64,000 bases of DNA from Mangifera indica (lineage: Eukaryota; Streptophyta; Magnoliopsida; Sapindales; Anacardiaceae), in the NCBI RefSeq assembly GCF_011075055.1, contig NC_058138.1, positions 7,894,001 through 7,958,000 of the forward strand, read 5' to 3'. The notes under the pieces are model-generated. The model was given only the letters and a program-made list of their open reading frames with translations. It was not told the origin of the DNA and ran no database searches. How positions within the stretch are numbered: position 1 is the first letter of the stretch; every line of letters begins with the position of its first letter. The position numbers and the translations under genes were made by a program. Positions 54,300-64,000 of the stretch are shown piece by piece.

Positions 54300-55880
54300 T
54301 TACTCAGAGACCACCTTCTAACCACAAAGGCCTTATTGGAAACAATTTAAACATGCCAAACATAACATTATGTGAATACTATAAATTTTGTAACTAAAAA
54401 TATGTGTACTCGGCTTCAAGTTCACGATGAAATCCATTTGAACACGACATAAGGTGTTGACGCATGTCATTTTCACTACCCCATTTGCCCACGTATTGCA
54501 TTCCTTTTGGGAGACAAGAACTATTATGCAATTTTGGTTCTGTGTGTGGAGAAGAAGAGAAAACGTCTTTTAAAAAATATTATGTAAAAAAATTACCTTT
54601 GAGAGAAGGCAGTTTTGGACTTTAAATAAAAGTTTAATTGCCAATAACTTATACACCAACTACCCTTGGTAGTTAAAATAAACTGGATTAGGTCGACCTA
54701 TCATAGGTAGACCCAAACCCAATATCTCTGACTCACACATGACAGAAGACCCAAACCAAAAAAAAAAAAAAGATTTATCCACAAAAGTCTCATATGGCAA
54801 TACATTTCATACTTGCAAATGTGTCATGCGACCTCGCGAGCAACTTGCACTTGAGAGTTAAATACTATGCATCTGTTAGGAATAGCATAATCTCTTCAAT
54901 CCGAATAAAACAAAATAAAGCATTAGGCTCATAGCACCCCAGACTTACTCCATAACACTAGCTCTCTTTAATCTCTCATTTATCATTGTGTTATTTTCCT
55001 ATGTATCTATGATCAAGTCCATTCTCCCATATGAATGACATGATCGGCTAACCAATGGACACACATAATATATAAGTTTTCTTCTTCTACTCAAAATTCT
55101 CAATTTAAACTTAGCTATTTTTCTAATCATGTTTCATAAACTGAATCGTGTGTGGCCATAGATGTCAAGCTAAGATAGCAACATTTAAAGTAAACATCGA
55201 ACAACAATAAAGAGTCAAAGGATACCAACATGAGGTAATCCTCATATAGTCTCATACAGTGGAGAGCAGAGATTCATCCTCTCACTATTTTAACTGATTG
55301 TCTTACTTATGCACACATGACATGAATCATGTGCTAAAGTGTGTATTTTTTCAAATATTATTCACAACACTATACAGATCTTAGTTTAGTGACTATACCT
55401 AGCGTCTAACCCGAGTTCTTAATCATCTTCACACTTATAGGTATGTATCCATATTAAGAACTCATATATAGTATTCACAATTTATTCATAGGGAATCCAA
55501 ATTGGTCATTTTGATATGTATCTATCTATAACTCATCTTGATCAATTATCAAGGTGACATTTTAACTTGGATAAATATTTTCTTGAGAAATTTGTCTCTT
55601 ATTGGCATGGTTTCTTAGCATCACTTTTCTCAAGAATAATGTTTCGTCTTTGCATGCTCTCTTTGCGCCAAAGTTGATTGCTCGTGTGAGTCAGCCAATC
55701 TTTAACTTATGTGACATTACAATCTTGTTTAGCTAAAAACGATGTGTATGCAGTGAAAACCCAAAAATTTCAAGATGCATGTTCAAATAAAAATAAACTT
55801 GAATTCATGGTTTTCAATATTGTGTTATCAGTATAATATGTAAGCTCAATACTTATCAATCATAGTCTACACAATCCAAG
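54300..55880. other. Flank and probable 3'/LTR region of copia element D
   Basis: No coding sequence is clear. Sequence such as CATATGGGAGAATGGACTTG (minus, about 55030) is polypurine-like, and long non-coding stretches next to copia D suggest its untranslated 3' region and LTR. I cannot define the ends. Confidence 0.35.
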
Positions 55881-58750
55881 AGATTTAACATGTGTAAGAT
55901 ATACTTTCTTGGAACAATCTTTGTCAAAGGATTAGTGACCATACAATCTGTAAAACTATATTGTATGTTCATTTCCCTTTTGGAAATCAAGTCTCTTAAA
56001 ACATTCTATCTAGTGTCGATATGTTTGGTTATCCTATAATACTTAGGATTGTTTATTTCAATAGACAACTATTGTTCCAACAATATCATCTTGTTTACTC
56101 AGATTCACGAAGAATTTTCTTAATCCAATAGTTTCTTATACAATCATTGTACATGCTATATACTCAGCCTCCATTGTAGATAAGGTTATGCATCTCTCTT
56201 TCTTATCATTCCAAGATATGAGTCCTTTTGGAGTAAGAAAGCATAGCCATAATTTGATTTATGTTGATCTAAATTACTTCCCCAATTGGCATCTCAATAG
56301 CCAATCAAATGCAAATTTGATCTTTAATCACATAAACAATAATCCATAGAGCCTTTTTAAAAATATATCAATATTCTATAGACAGTTTTTTAGTGCTCTT
56401 TTCAATATTGACTTATATTAACTAACTAGCCTAACAACAAAAACAAATGTCTGGGTATGTACACATCATAGCATACATAATACATCCGATGACATCTGAA
56501 TAGGTAACAATTGGCATTTCTCTACTTATATCTTAAGTTTTGGAACATATCTCTCGATGCAATAATTTGTCATTTGACACAAGAGTATCAACAGGTTCAC
56601 GACTTACCATATTAGATTGTTCTATAATCTTTTGAATATTATGCTCTTATGACAAAGTTAAAAAAAATTTTTGAATAATCCCTCTGGATTTAATTCCTAA
56701 TATGTAATCTGTTTTCCCATATCTTACATGTCAAAAGTATGGACAACCATCATTTGATGATCATCACTTACTTCAAATCATTTCTAGCTATTTACACATT
56801 ATCACACATATTGATAGAAATACAAATTTGTAGTCAAACTTTGTCACATAGACTTGGTGGTCTTGATTAATCATTTTAAAGTCATAAGGTATTAACACTT
56901 ATGAAATTTCAAGTACCAATATCTGAATGATAGTTTTAGGTCATTCAACATTCTTAAAGCTTCCACACTCTGTGTTTCAGACCTATAACAACGAGATCTA
57001 TATCTCGTTTCAAGTAGATTTATTTGTTAAGTTCTCCATTAAGGAAAATTGTCTTGACATTCATTTGGTATAATTTTAAATTCAAATGTGTTACTATAGC
57101 TAGAATTAAACATCTTAAAGTAAATCTCATAAATAAAGAAAACGTTATTCTTCACAATCTATACCTACTCATTGGATATAGTTTTTCACTATAAAGTAAA
57201 ATTATATCTATTTATTGAGTCATCTACCTTATAATTGATTCGTGAAATCCACTTGTTCCTAATGGGTTTTTGACGTGATGGAGAGTTAACCAAAACCTAG
57301 AATTGGTTTGTTTTCTACATATTCTATCGCTTTTTCCAATGCATCTCAACATTTCTCTTAGCAAGAGATAATTAACGTCTTTTATAATTTTAGGTTTCTC
57401 ATCATATTGGGGAATGGATATGAAAATCTCTTTTTCAATTTAAAACATCATTAGAGTACTTTTGAACATCCACTCCTCTGCAATTAAGGATTAATGCTCC
57501 CACTATCCGAAATGGATTAAAGTTTAATCTTAATGCTCTCACTAGGTTGAGATGGACGACGCAAGCTGTTGAGGATCATTGCTCCCACTATTTGGAATAG
57601 GTTGGAGCTCAATTGCATTTGCTTATACTATTTGGAATAAGTGTAGGTATTATCTCTTAAGACTCAACTAATGGTTGCTAAGATGTACCTATCCTCATTC
57701 TTCTCTCATCTCATTCAGATGAAACCTTTTATCAACATCATCCTTATTAAGAAAAATATCCTTTATGAATGTAATATCTCTTAATACAATTTTAGTTAAT
57801 CTTCTAACGGAATCCTCTTTAATGAATACATACCTTTGGAATGGTCAGGGTATCTGATAAAGATACATTCCTTTCTTCTTAGTCCTAGTTTTTCAAACTC
57901 ATGAGAAAAGTTATAAGTAAACAAGGTAAACCACTAAGGTTGCAATCAATTAACTCGAGTTTTCTCCCTAACCATAACTCATAAATAGTGGAAGCAACTG
58001 ATTTAGTAAGCATTTGATTAAGTACATAAATAATAGTTAACGTCATATCATCAGAAAATGATGTTAATGTTTTGCTTATGCCATCATTGACTTAACCATT
58101 TCTAATAAAGTTCAATTACTCTCCTCTACTATGCCAGTTTGTTGTGAAGTTCTTGGAATTACTAGTTGTCATATTATTTATTTTTCATTACTCAGTTCCT
58201 TGAACTTCCCAAACAAATACTCAAGACTTTGGTCAAAACTAACATTATCATAATGAAGGGTGACAAACAACATATAACCATTCGACTAACAAACCAAATC
58301 TATAGAAATACTTATTGATAAAGCACTCAGAGAAATTCAAATTATATCCTAGTTTAAGAAGAATAAGCACTTTGACCAAAATTCGTCAAATATTTGAAGT
58401 ATATTGGATTTCATGTAAGTATAGGATTCAACCACCACGTAAAACTCATTTGCTCGTATTCATTCCTTTTACTACAACCCTTGTGTTGTTACCTACATAC
58501 ATCCAATTCACCTTCTTCAGAATTTGACAAAAATCTACTAAAGATCTTAAGGGCGTTTGTCTTCTAATTCTATGTGACAAAAACTACTTACAAAAGTCTT
58601 TATATTCTCATTGTAGGTCATATGCACCTATATACGCTCCCACTTTCAAGAAGAGATCACTTTACTAAACAAACCTATTGTTTATTTGTTAGGTTACACC
58701 TAGCTGACTTCAATTCCATAATTATATTTGACATTTAATCAAATTTAATG
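55880..58750 (-). mobile_element. Decayed Ty1/copia retrotransposon D
   Basis: On the minus strand I can follow integrase (NWHS or TGIVEESN near 58130, then the YELWLGRK-type block near 57970), RT pieces (KPIRNKWISRINYKVDD near 57240) and the connection (SIMYAMMCTYPDICF near 56460). RNase H follows, with ITLSTMEAEYIACTMIV at about 56200-56140. Stops are frequent in every frame. LTRs are not resolved. It ends close to the DUF247 copy at 58985. Confidence 0.65.
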
Positions 58751-58984
58751 ATCAACTGCCTTCATTTCGAGACTACAGTTCCATTAAATTTTTCAATCAA
58801 AACCATACTTATGACATATACAGTTTTGCATTAGTGGTACTCGTATACCAGAATGTTATTCATAAAACAAGTCAAGATATCACATGAAGTGAATCTTGCT
58901 TCTTACATGTGTGATATGCTTCTATATCACGTTTGTGAAAGACACCATTTGGGTTTCTATCTCTTTGTCAGTCGCGACCTTAAC

Positions 58985-59845
58985 CTACACATTAGATACT
59001 CGAGTTTGCAATTACATGAGGCTAATGGATTATTTTATTAATACTAAAAAGATGTGGATTTTCTTGTTAGAAAATGGATTATTAGGAATAGTATGAAGGA
59101 CATTATTTTTGTAGCGAATCTTTTTAATAAACTTAGCTTGCAAATTCATAGAAATAATTCGTGTTATTAGACTAGCATGGAATTAAAGGCACACTATAAT
59201 AATCCTTGGAACCATACAAAGGTAATGTTGAAAAATGTCTCTTTCAAAACCTTTGGTGAGGCACAACCACTGTTATAGGAGTTGGAATCTCATTGCTTGA
59301 GCTCATGCAAGTCATGTCATTTATAAAGTACACTATGTAATTGATTTTAATTAGTAGTTTATAAACCAACCAATATCTAAATGTGGGTGTAATGTTACCA
59401 TTTAAGTTTGAAAAAACCATCTTTTTTCTCCTGTTAGTGACTACTATGTCTTTTGCTATCGTGATAATGAATTTAGAAATGAGTGGTTCCATTAATGATA
59501 TGGATCTTTCATACAACTTTATTTTCAACTCGATTTCATGGTCATGATAGAGTTTCTAGTAACATTACTAGCAGCAGGGGAAATTAGTATGTTTTGTATA
59601 CAGTAGCATTGGAAAATCTAGATGTTGACAAAGATTTAGGGAATATATCTGCGACAGAAGATGAATTAAAGCATAAAATAAAGCAAAAAATGTGGAATAT
59701 ATGTTCTTAGCTTGACTACTGGGATTTGTTTAAAGGGCAAGAAAGGAGTCACAATCACTCCCATGTAACTTTCAGCCAAGTGTTTAACAAGCTTCATAAT
59801 CCGTTGGGTTAGCATTTTTATTAACATTTTTTTAAATGCCAATAA
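58985..59845 (+). pseudogene. Second copy of the broken DUF247 3' region
   Basis: It matches 29733-30590 in order over about 860 bases, from TACTCGAGTTTGCAATTACA to TTAGCATTTTTATTAAC, with scattered base changes. Translation starts with TRVCNYMRLMDYFINT and shows stops and shifts. It lacks the upstream part present in the first copy. Its right edge is cut by the LTR of copia element E. Confidence 0.8.
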
Positions 59846-60353
59846 TGTCAGCATAGAATAAAAAATGTACCACAAATATCAACAGTATGGTTTACTGTAA
59901 TTTCGCCAAATTTCACAAATTTTTCACTACAAGCTATAAAACATTGTGATTAATAAGTATGAGAGATTAGAAGAACCTGTTTGAGTCATATTGGTTATGT
60001 AGAGAACACTAATTTTCAATATTAGAACAATGTCTTCCTCCCCAAATTTCTAAAATGCACTTGTAGTTAATGAATGGGATGTCAATTAAAGTTACGAGCT
60101 AATATTCTCTACGGAAGGGACTTTGTATGCTCCCTTTTATTACTAAAAAGATAAAAAGGTCAATTAGGCTCTCTCATTAAAAGCCCAATAACACTTGCAA
60201 CCCAAAATTAATAATTACAACATGATGTGTATTAACTTGTTTTTGGATGATCACATCGGACCCTTAAAATAAAATCTTTCTGAATTACACATTCATCCAA
60301 TTTTATTAAACAATAAAAATATTTAATCAACGTACACCCACATTATTCCAACA
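59846..60353 (-). repeat. 3' LTR of copia element E
   Basis: On the plus strand it begins TGTCAGCATAG and ends CATTATTCCAACA (minus strand TGTTGGAATAATG...GACA), about 508 bases. A polypurine tract AAGTGGGAGAA (minus, 60354-60365) stands just before it, the usual copia signal. A TATA-like AATAAAAGGGAGC lies inside (about 60140, minus). Ends fit TG/CA. Confidence 0.7.
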
Positions 60354-60365
60354 TTCTCCCACTTG
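60354..60365 (-). other. Polypurine tract of copia element E
   Basis: The minus strand reads CAAGTGGGAGAA directly before TGTTGG, the conserved plus-strand primer of many plant copia elements. Confidence 0.7.
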
Positions 60366-60380
60366 GATAACATTGATTAA

Positions 60381-60384
<4 letters not shown>

Positions 60385-60411
<27 letters not shown>
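60385..60411. repeat. (TG)13 microsatellite
   Basis: An uninterrupted TG dinucleotide run lies 20 bases inside the polypurine tract of copia element E. Confidence 0.9.
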
Positions 60412-60881
60412 ATTAAGAAAATAATCTTTTAAAAAACAATCTTTTTCTAGGTGAATGATATTTTGTTATTCTAAAGTAGTCACTAATTTGTAAGAAAACA
60501 ACATAGTCTAGAAAAAAACACTTCAATATAAAAACAATTCTATCAATACAATTGTCAATAATGAATTAAGCCAATCTTTGTGTTTCAATAACAACAAATG
60601 ATATCCATAATTACAATTATTTGCAATCATATCACATAGATCTTTAAGTCTGGCAAGAATAGCATCCAAATGTGATCATAATAAATATATGCTATTACCT
60701 GTCAATTTTCTTTATGATTTCTTTTTAACCTTTATGTTTCTAAAGAGACAAGAGAAATGTCACAACTTCAAATGAAGTCAATTTCTAACGAAGTCTACAC
60801 ATTTCATCAATAATCTTGAGATATACAAAAGAAATGCTCACACAACTATCATACTCATAATTGTTGTACTCAAGATAAATC

Positions 60882-61103
60882 TTATTCTTGATGCATACGT
60901 TGTTCAAAAACAATAAGTCTCAGTATTTTGGTTAGGGGATCTGCTAACATGGAGTCTATACTGATGTATTCTACAGTAATGTTACCTTTCTTTATTGAGT
61001 CCTTTTGTATCAAATACTTTATTTCCATAAATCCTAATTTATTGCTAATTCTATTATTCTTAGAAAAGAATACAAGTGTATTATTATCATAGTAAATCAT
61101 CAA
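60882..61103 (-). pseudogene. Copia E RNase H tail
   Basis: The frame reads MMIYYDNNTLVFFSKNNRIS, KYLIQKDSIKKGNITVEYIS and DSMLADPLTKIL. The usual YCDN aspartate motif appears as YYDN, and ADPLTK marks the end of the polyprotein. Confidence 0.8.
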
Positions 61104-62184
61104 AGGCCTAAAGATGGAATTACCTAAAGTACAACAATAAATCCTTCAACCACATTGCTTGTATGGTTGTTCCATAGAAAGCAACAAATGCTTCACACAT
61201 GGTTAAAGATGTAATCAAAGTCTGTTTTACACTTTTTCATGATATGGCCTTATAGCTAGCATGCTAATGAATCTTGAAGTGGACTTGAAATCATCCACAC
61301 AACCACCAAAGTCCAAATCATAATACGTCACATCTTCAAGATTCTCAACCTTTCTATATATCAGCAAGAAATTTTTTGTCATTTGTAAATATTTCATAAC
61401 CTTCTTGGTTGCAATCTAATTATCAGTACCTGGATCAAAAAGAAAAAAACCAAGCACATTCACAATTAATGCAATGTCTAATTTAATACAAACTTAACAT
61501 ACATTAAACTCCCAATTGCACTAGCATAAGAAACATGAGACGTAGATGTCTTCTCCACATCATTTTGAGGACATTGCTTAATACCAAGCTTATCTACTTT
61601 CACTACAAGTCCCTTATCACCCTTATAATTATGCATATGAAACCTTTCAAACAATCATTCAATGTAAGTCTCTTGTGATAATCCCAGTAACCTGCAATCC
61701 TTGTAACAGTGAATCTCAATACTAAGGATAAAAGATATTTCTCCAAGGTCTTTTATATCAAAAGCCTTAGACAAAATTGCTTCTATTCATAAAGTAAATT
61801 ACCATTATTGTTGGCCAACAAAATATCATCAATATAAAGAACTAGAAAGATGAATCTCCTCTTACTAATCTTGATATATAAATAATCAAACTTGTTTTGA
61901 ACAAACCCATATGAAGTTATTACCTTATCAAACTTCAAATACCATAGTTGAGAAGCCTATTTTAATCTATATATGGATTTCTTTAGCCTACATACCATAT
62001 GTCTTCAAAAGACTTCTTCATAAAGATTTCTATTCACAAAGCTTGTTTTCACATCCATTTGGTAAGGCCCCAAATCAAAATGAGCCATCAAAGCCATAAT
62101 AATTCTTAATGAATCCATAGTGGATACCGGGGATAATGTCTCATTAAAGTCTATACTTTTTCTCTAAGAAAAGCCTTTAACGAC

Positions 62185-62385
62185 CTATTTGACTTTAAAT
62201 TTATCAATTCTGCCTTTAAAGTCTTTCTTGGTCTTGAAAACCCATTTATAGCCAATAGATCTAACTCCATCAAGAAGCTCTACTAAACCCCATACACTAT
62301 TGTCACTCATAGAATGCATTTCTTCCTTCATAGCCTTCAACCACTTATTTGACGATAAGCAAAAAATGACTTCTTTAAAATTCAC
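62185..62385 (-). pseudogene. Copia E reverse-transcriptase start
   Basis: The frame NKWLKAMKEEMHSMSDNSVW, then YKWVFKTKKDFKGRIDKFK is the standard opening of copia RT (W-x-x-AM-x-x-EM-x-S-x-x-x-N-x-x-W, then KWVFK-x-K). It is broken after about 66 codons. Confidence 0.8.
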
Positions 62386-62889
62386 AAGATTTACAATTTG
62401 GCTAATATCATAATCAACTTACCAAGATAGACATAGTAATCTTTAAAGATGGCTAGTCGACTCTATCTAGATGACCTTCTAACTAAAATTACAACTATGG
62501 GCTCATTAGGTAAAGTATTAGATACAGACAACTAGGCTAATACAGGATTGGAAACAACATTGTCAGTAGTGGCTTTATTTTAAATAGGCTCATGTTCTAA
62601 AGGATTCTCTAAAACCAATTATCTAGGCTCCTCAATAGAATTAGGTAATATACCACTACGTACATTAGTCAGAGGCTCCGATCTTGATGGACCTTTTTCA
62701 AATTCCTTCAATAGTTGAGAACTACTACCCTCTGATGAATCAACTCAAGAAATTTAGTAGTTATTCGCTCGACTACTTTCATGCTATGCAAAGGGCAATA
62801 AAACCTATATCCTTTGAAATGTTCAAAATAACAAATGAAATATCCCCAAACAATTTTAGGATCCAATTTCCTTTTATTAAGGTTATAAC

Positions 62890-63132
62890 TTACTTCGACA
62901 AGACAATCCCAAACTCAAACATGTCTCTAGGTTTTCTTCTCATCCAAAGCTTAAAAAGAGTTTTAGACATTAACATTGAAAGGACCTTATTTAAAATGTA
63001 TAATGTAGTCTTAATAGTTTCACTGCATAAATAATCTGGTAAATTAGATCTACACATCATACTTGTCACCACATCCTTAAGGATGCGATTAGGCCTCTCA
63101 GTTACACCATTTTTTTTAGAAGTCATAGGCAT
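62890..63132 (-). pseudogene. Copia E integrase C-terminal part
   Basis: KKNGVTERPNRILKDVVTSM carries the catalytic-glutamate block (usual GVAERRNRTL). YILNKVLSMLMSKTLFKLW follows. It is separated from the upstream part by a stop and a shift. Confidence 0.8.
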
Positions 63133-63190
63133 AGTGTACTAAGGAATAATTTTACATTCTTGTAAATACTTGGCAAAAAAGAACTATTTG

Positions 63191-63664
63191 CTACCCAAAA
63201 TTAGTATATCTACCATAATATTTTGCACCTAAATCAGATCTCACAACCTTGATGACTTTTCTAGTCTGTTTCTTTGATTTTGTCTTAAAACTCTTGAACT
63301 TCTCAAGAGCATTAGATTTATCTTTAATCATAAAAACATACCCATATATGGAATAATAATTAATAAAAGTGATGAAATACTTATTGCCACACAATGTGAA
63401 TGAATAAGGTCCACTAATATCTGTATGAATGAGCTCTAAAAACTCATTACTCTTGGTTGAACTGTATTTTTTAGTCTTTGTCAATTTTTGCCTTATACAA
63501 GTAACATAGGTCCCTAGATCTTGAAAATTCAAAGGTGGAAGAATTTCATCTTTAATTAATTTGTTTACTCTATCTTTTGAAATATGTCCTAGCCTTCTAT
63601 GCCAAAATAAGGATGACTTTTCTCTAATTAAAGATCCTTTAATACCAATATTATTGGGAGTCAA
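63191..63664 (-). pseudogene. Copia E GAG-pre-integrase and integrase core
   Basis: SSLFWHRRLGHISKDRVNKL supplies the two histidines. A single cysteine (YVTCIRQKLTK) is visible where two are usual. ELIHTDISGPYSFTLCGNKY and FITFINYYSIYGYVFMIKDK form the integrase core, and RSDLGAKYY holds the second aspartate block (usual RSDRGGEYYG). It has 157 open codons. Confidence 0.82.
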
Positions 63665-64000
63665 ACAAAGTCTATATAAATATCAAACAAAAAATAACTG
63701 CCAACAAACTATAAATTAAACCACAAATCAACTTTTCAATTTCCATACATAAGTTTGTAACTAGATTTATCCAACAATGAAATAGAAATTATCATAAGAC
63801 CTTTTAATAAGTCTACTTATATTCCTTGGAGCATGAGACTTGAATTTCTTATTTTATCATCTCCCCTTAGATTGATTCTAAGACATACCAACCATATTCA
63901 CTATTTCCAACTTCTCTGACTTCAGTTTCTTTTCTTCAATCATATACCTAGCAATTAGATCATTAACAATATAATTCTTTCTTACAGTGTTATAAACTAT

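Larger units (their letters stand above)
60412..64000 (-). mobile_element. Decayed Ty1/copia retrotransposon E (continues past the window)
   Basis: Minus-strand order is gag end (about 64000-63720, with NDLIARYMIEEKKLKSEKLE), zinc-domain and integrase (63664-63191 and 63132-62890), RT (62385 down to about 61400, active site LYIDDILLANN encoded at 61825-61836) and RNase H tail (61103-60882, with YYDNNTLVFFSKNNRISNK and SMLADPLTK). The protease region seems shortened. Frames are split by stops. With the LTR at 59846-60353 this makes the 3' part of one element. Its 5' LTR lies beyond the window. Confidence 0.85.

Noticed and set aside
54410..54501. Possible first exon (minus) starting MQYVGKWGSENDMRQHL
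   Set aside because: It has an ATG and a possible donor, but its phase does not join the candidate exon at 54003-54198, and a second frame is equally open.
1..64000. tRNA, rRNA or microRNA genes
   Set aside because: I looked for tRNA T-arm signals and rRNA-like conserved blocks and found none that hold up. The long hairpins are better explained as foldback elements than as microRNA precursors.

Overview
The window is nuclear DNA from a flowering plant, most likely a eudicot. It is AT-rich, carries intron-containing genes with plant splice and TATA signals, and is dominated by plant LTR retrotransposons (Ty1/copia and Ty3/gypsy) and small non-autonomous DNA elements. I cannot name the species. 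There are no bacterial operons, CRISPR arrays, rRNA genes or tRNA genes that I can support.

Three protein-coding genes look intact. (1) A fasciclin-domain, arabinogalactan-like cell-surface protein lies at 5336-6070 (minus). (2) A cellulose synthase-like D gene of the CSLD2/CSLD3 type lies at 15118-18925 (minus, three coding exons, 1142 residues), with a likely 5'-UTR intron and TATA box up to about 19870. (3) A DUF247/UPF0481 protein lies at 40543-41844 (plus), with a likely TATA box at 39746 and a 5'-UTR intron. The first two act at the cell surface and in wall polysaccharide synthesis. Nothing in the sequence shows that any of the three genes are co-regulated.

Layout: 1-4820 holds a decayed Ty1/copia element (minus) with one recognisable LTR and a scrambled reverse-transcriptase block. 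Next come the fasciclin gene (5336-6070), an AT-rich intergenic stretch with MITEs and a foldback element (6150-9250), a possible P-loop gene relic with promoter and splice signals (9600-10410), more intergenic repeats to 15000, and the CSLD gene. Between 20876 and 25968 lie three large foldback (long inverted-repeat) elements and a GC-richer promoter-like island. From 26000 to 31420 there are an hAT-like MITE, a 5'-truncated chromodomain gypsy element with an intact 711-codon pol frame, a broken DUF247 gene and a second gypsy remnant. From 31430 to 36020 there is a decayed copia element (minus) with an internal 308-bp tandem duplication. The intact DUF247 gene follows. Downstream of it are a gypsy LTR with a 94-nt purine run, a gene fragment with DFG/WGDF-type acidic motifs, a second copy of the DUF247 promoter region without its coding sequence, and two ankyrin fragments arranged head to head. 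From about 47500 to 51775 there is a gypsy element (minus) whose long LTR holds a degenerate tandem array, into which a complete TRIM-like miniature retroelement has inserted. From 55880 to the end are two copia remnants (minus). The second has its 3' LTR inside a second copy of the broken DUF247 3' region.

The strongest structural story is a decayed DUF247 cluster: one intact gene, one broken gene, a copy of that broken end about 29 kb away, and an orphan copy of the promoter. Around these, nested retroelements and hairpin-forming elements have broken and shuffled the DNA. I see no clear evidence of a wholly new biological system. The best candidates for follow-up are the hairpin elements upstream of CSLD, the orphan DUF247 promoter, the nested TRIM, and the small P-loop-like reading frame with its own promoter.
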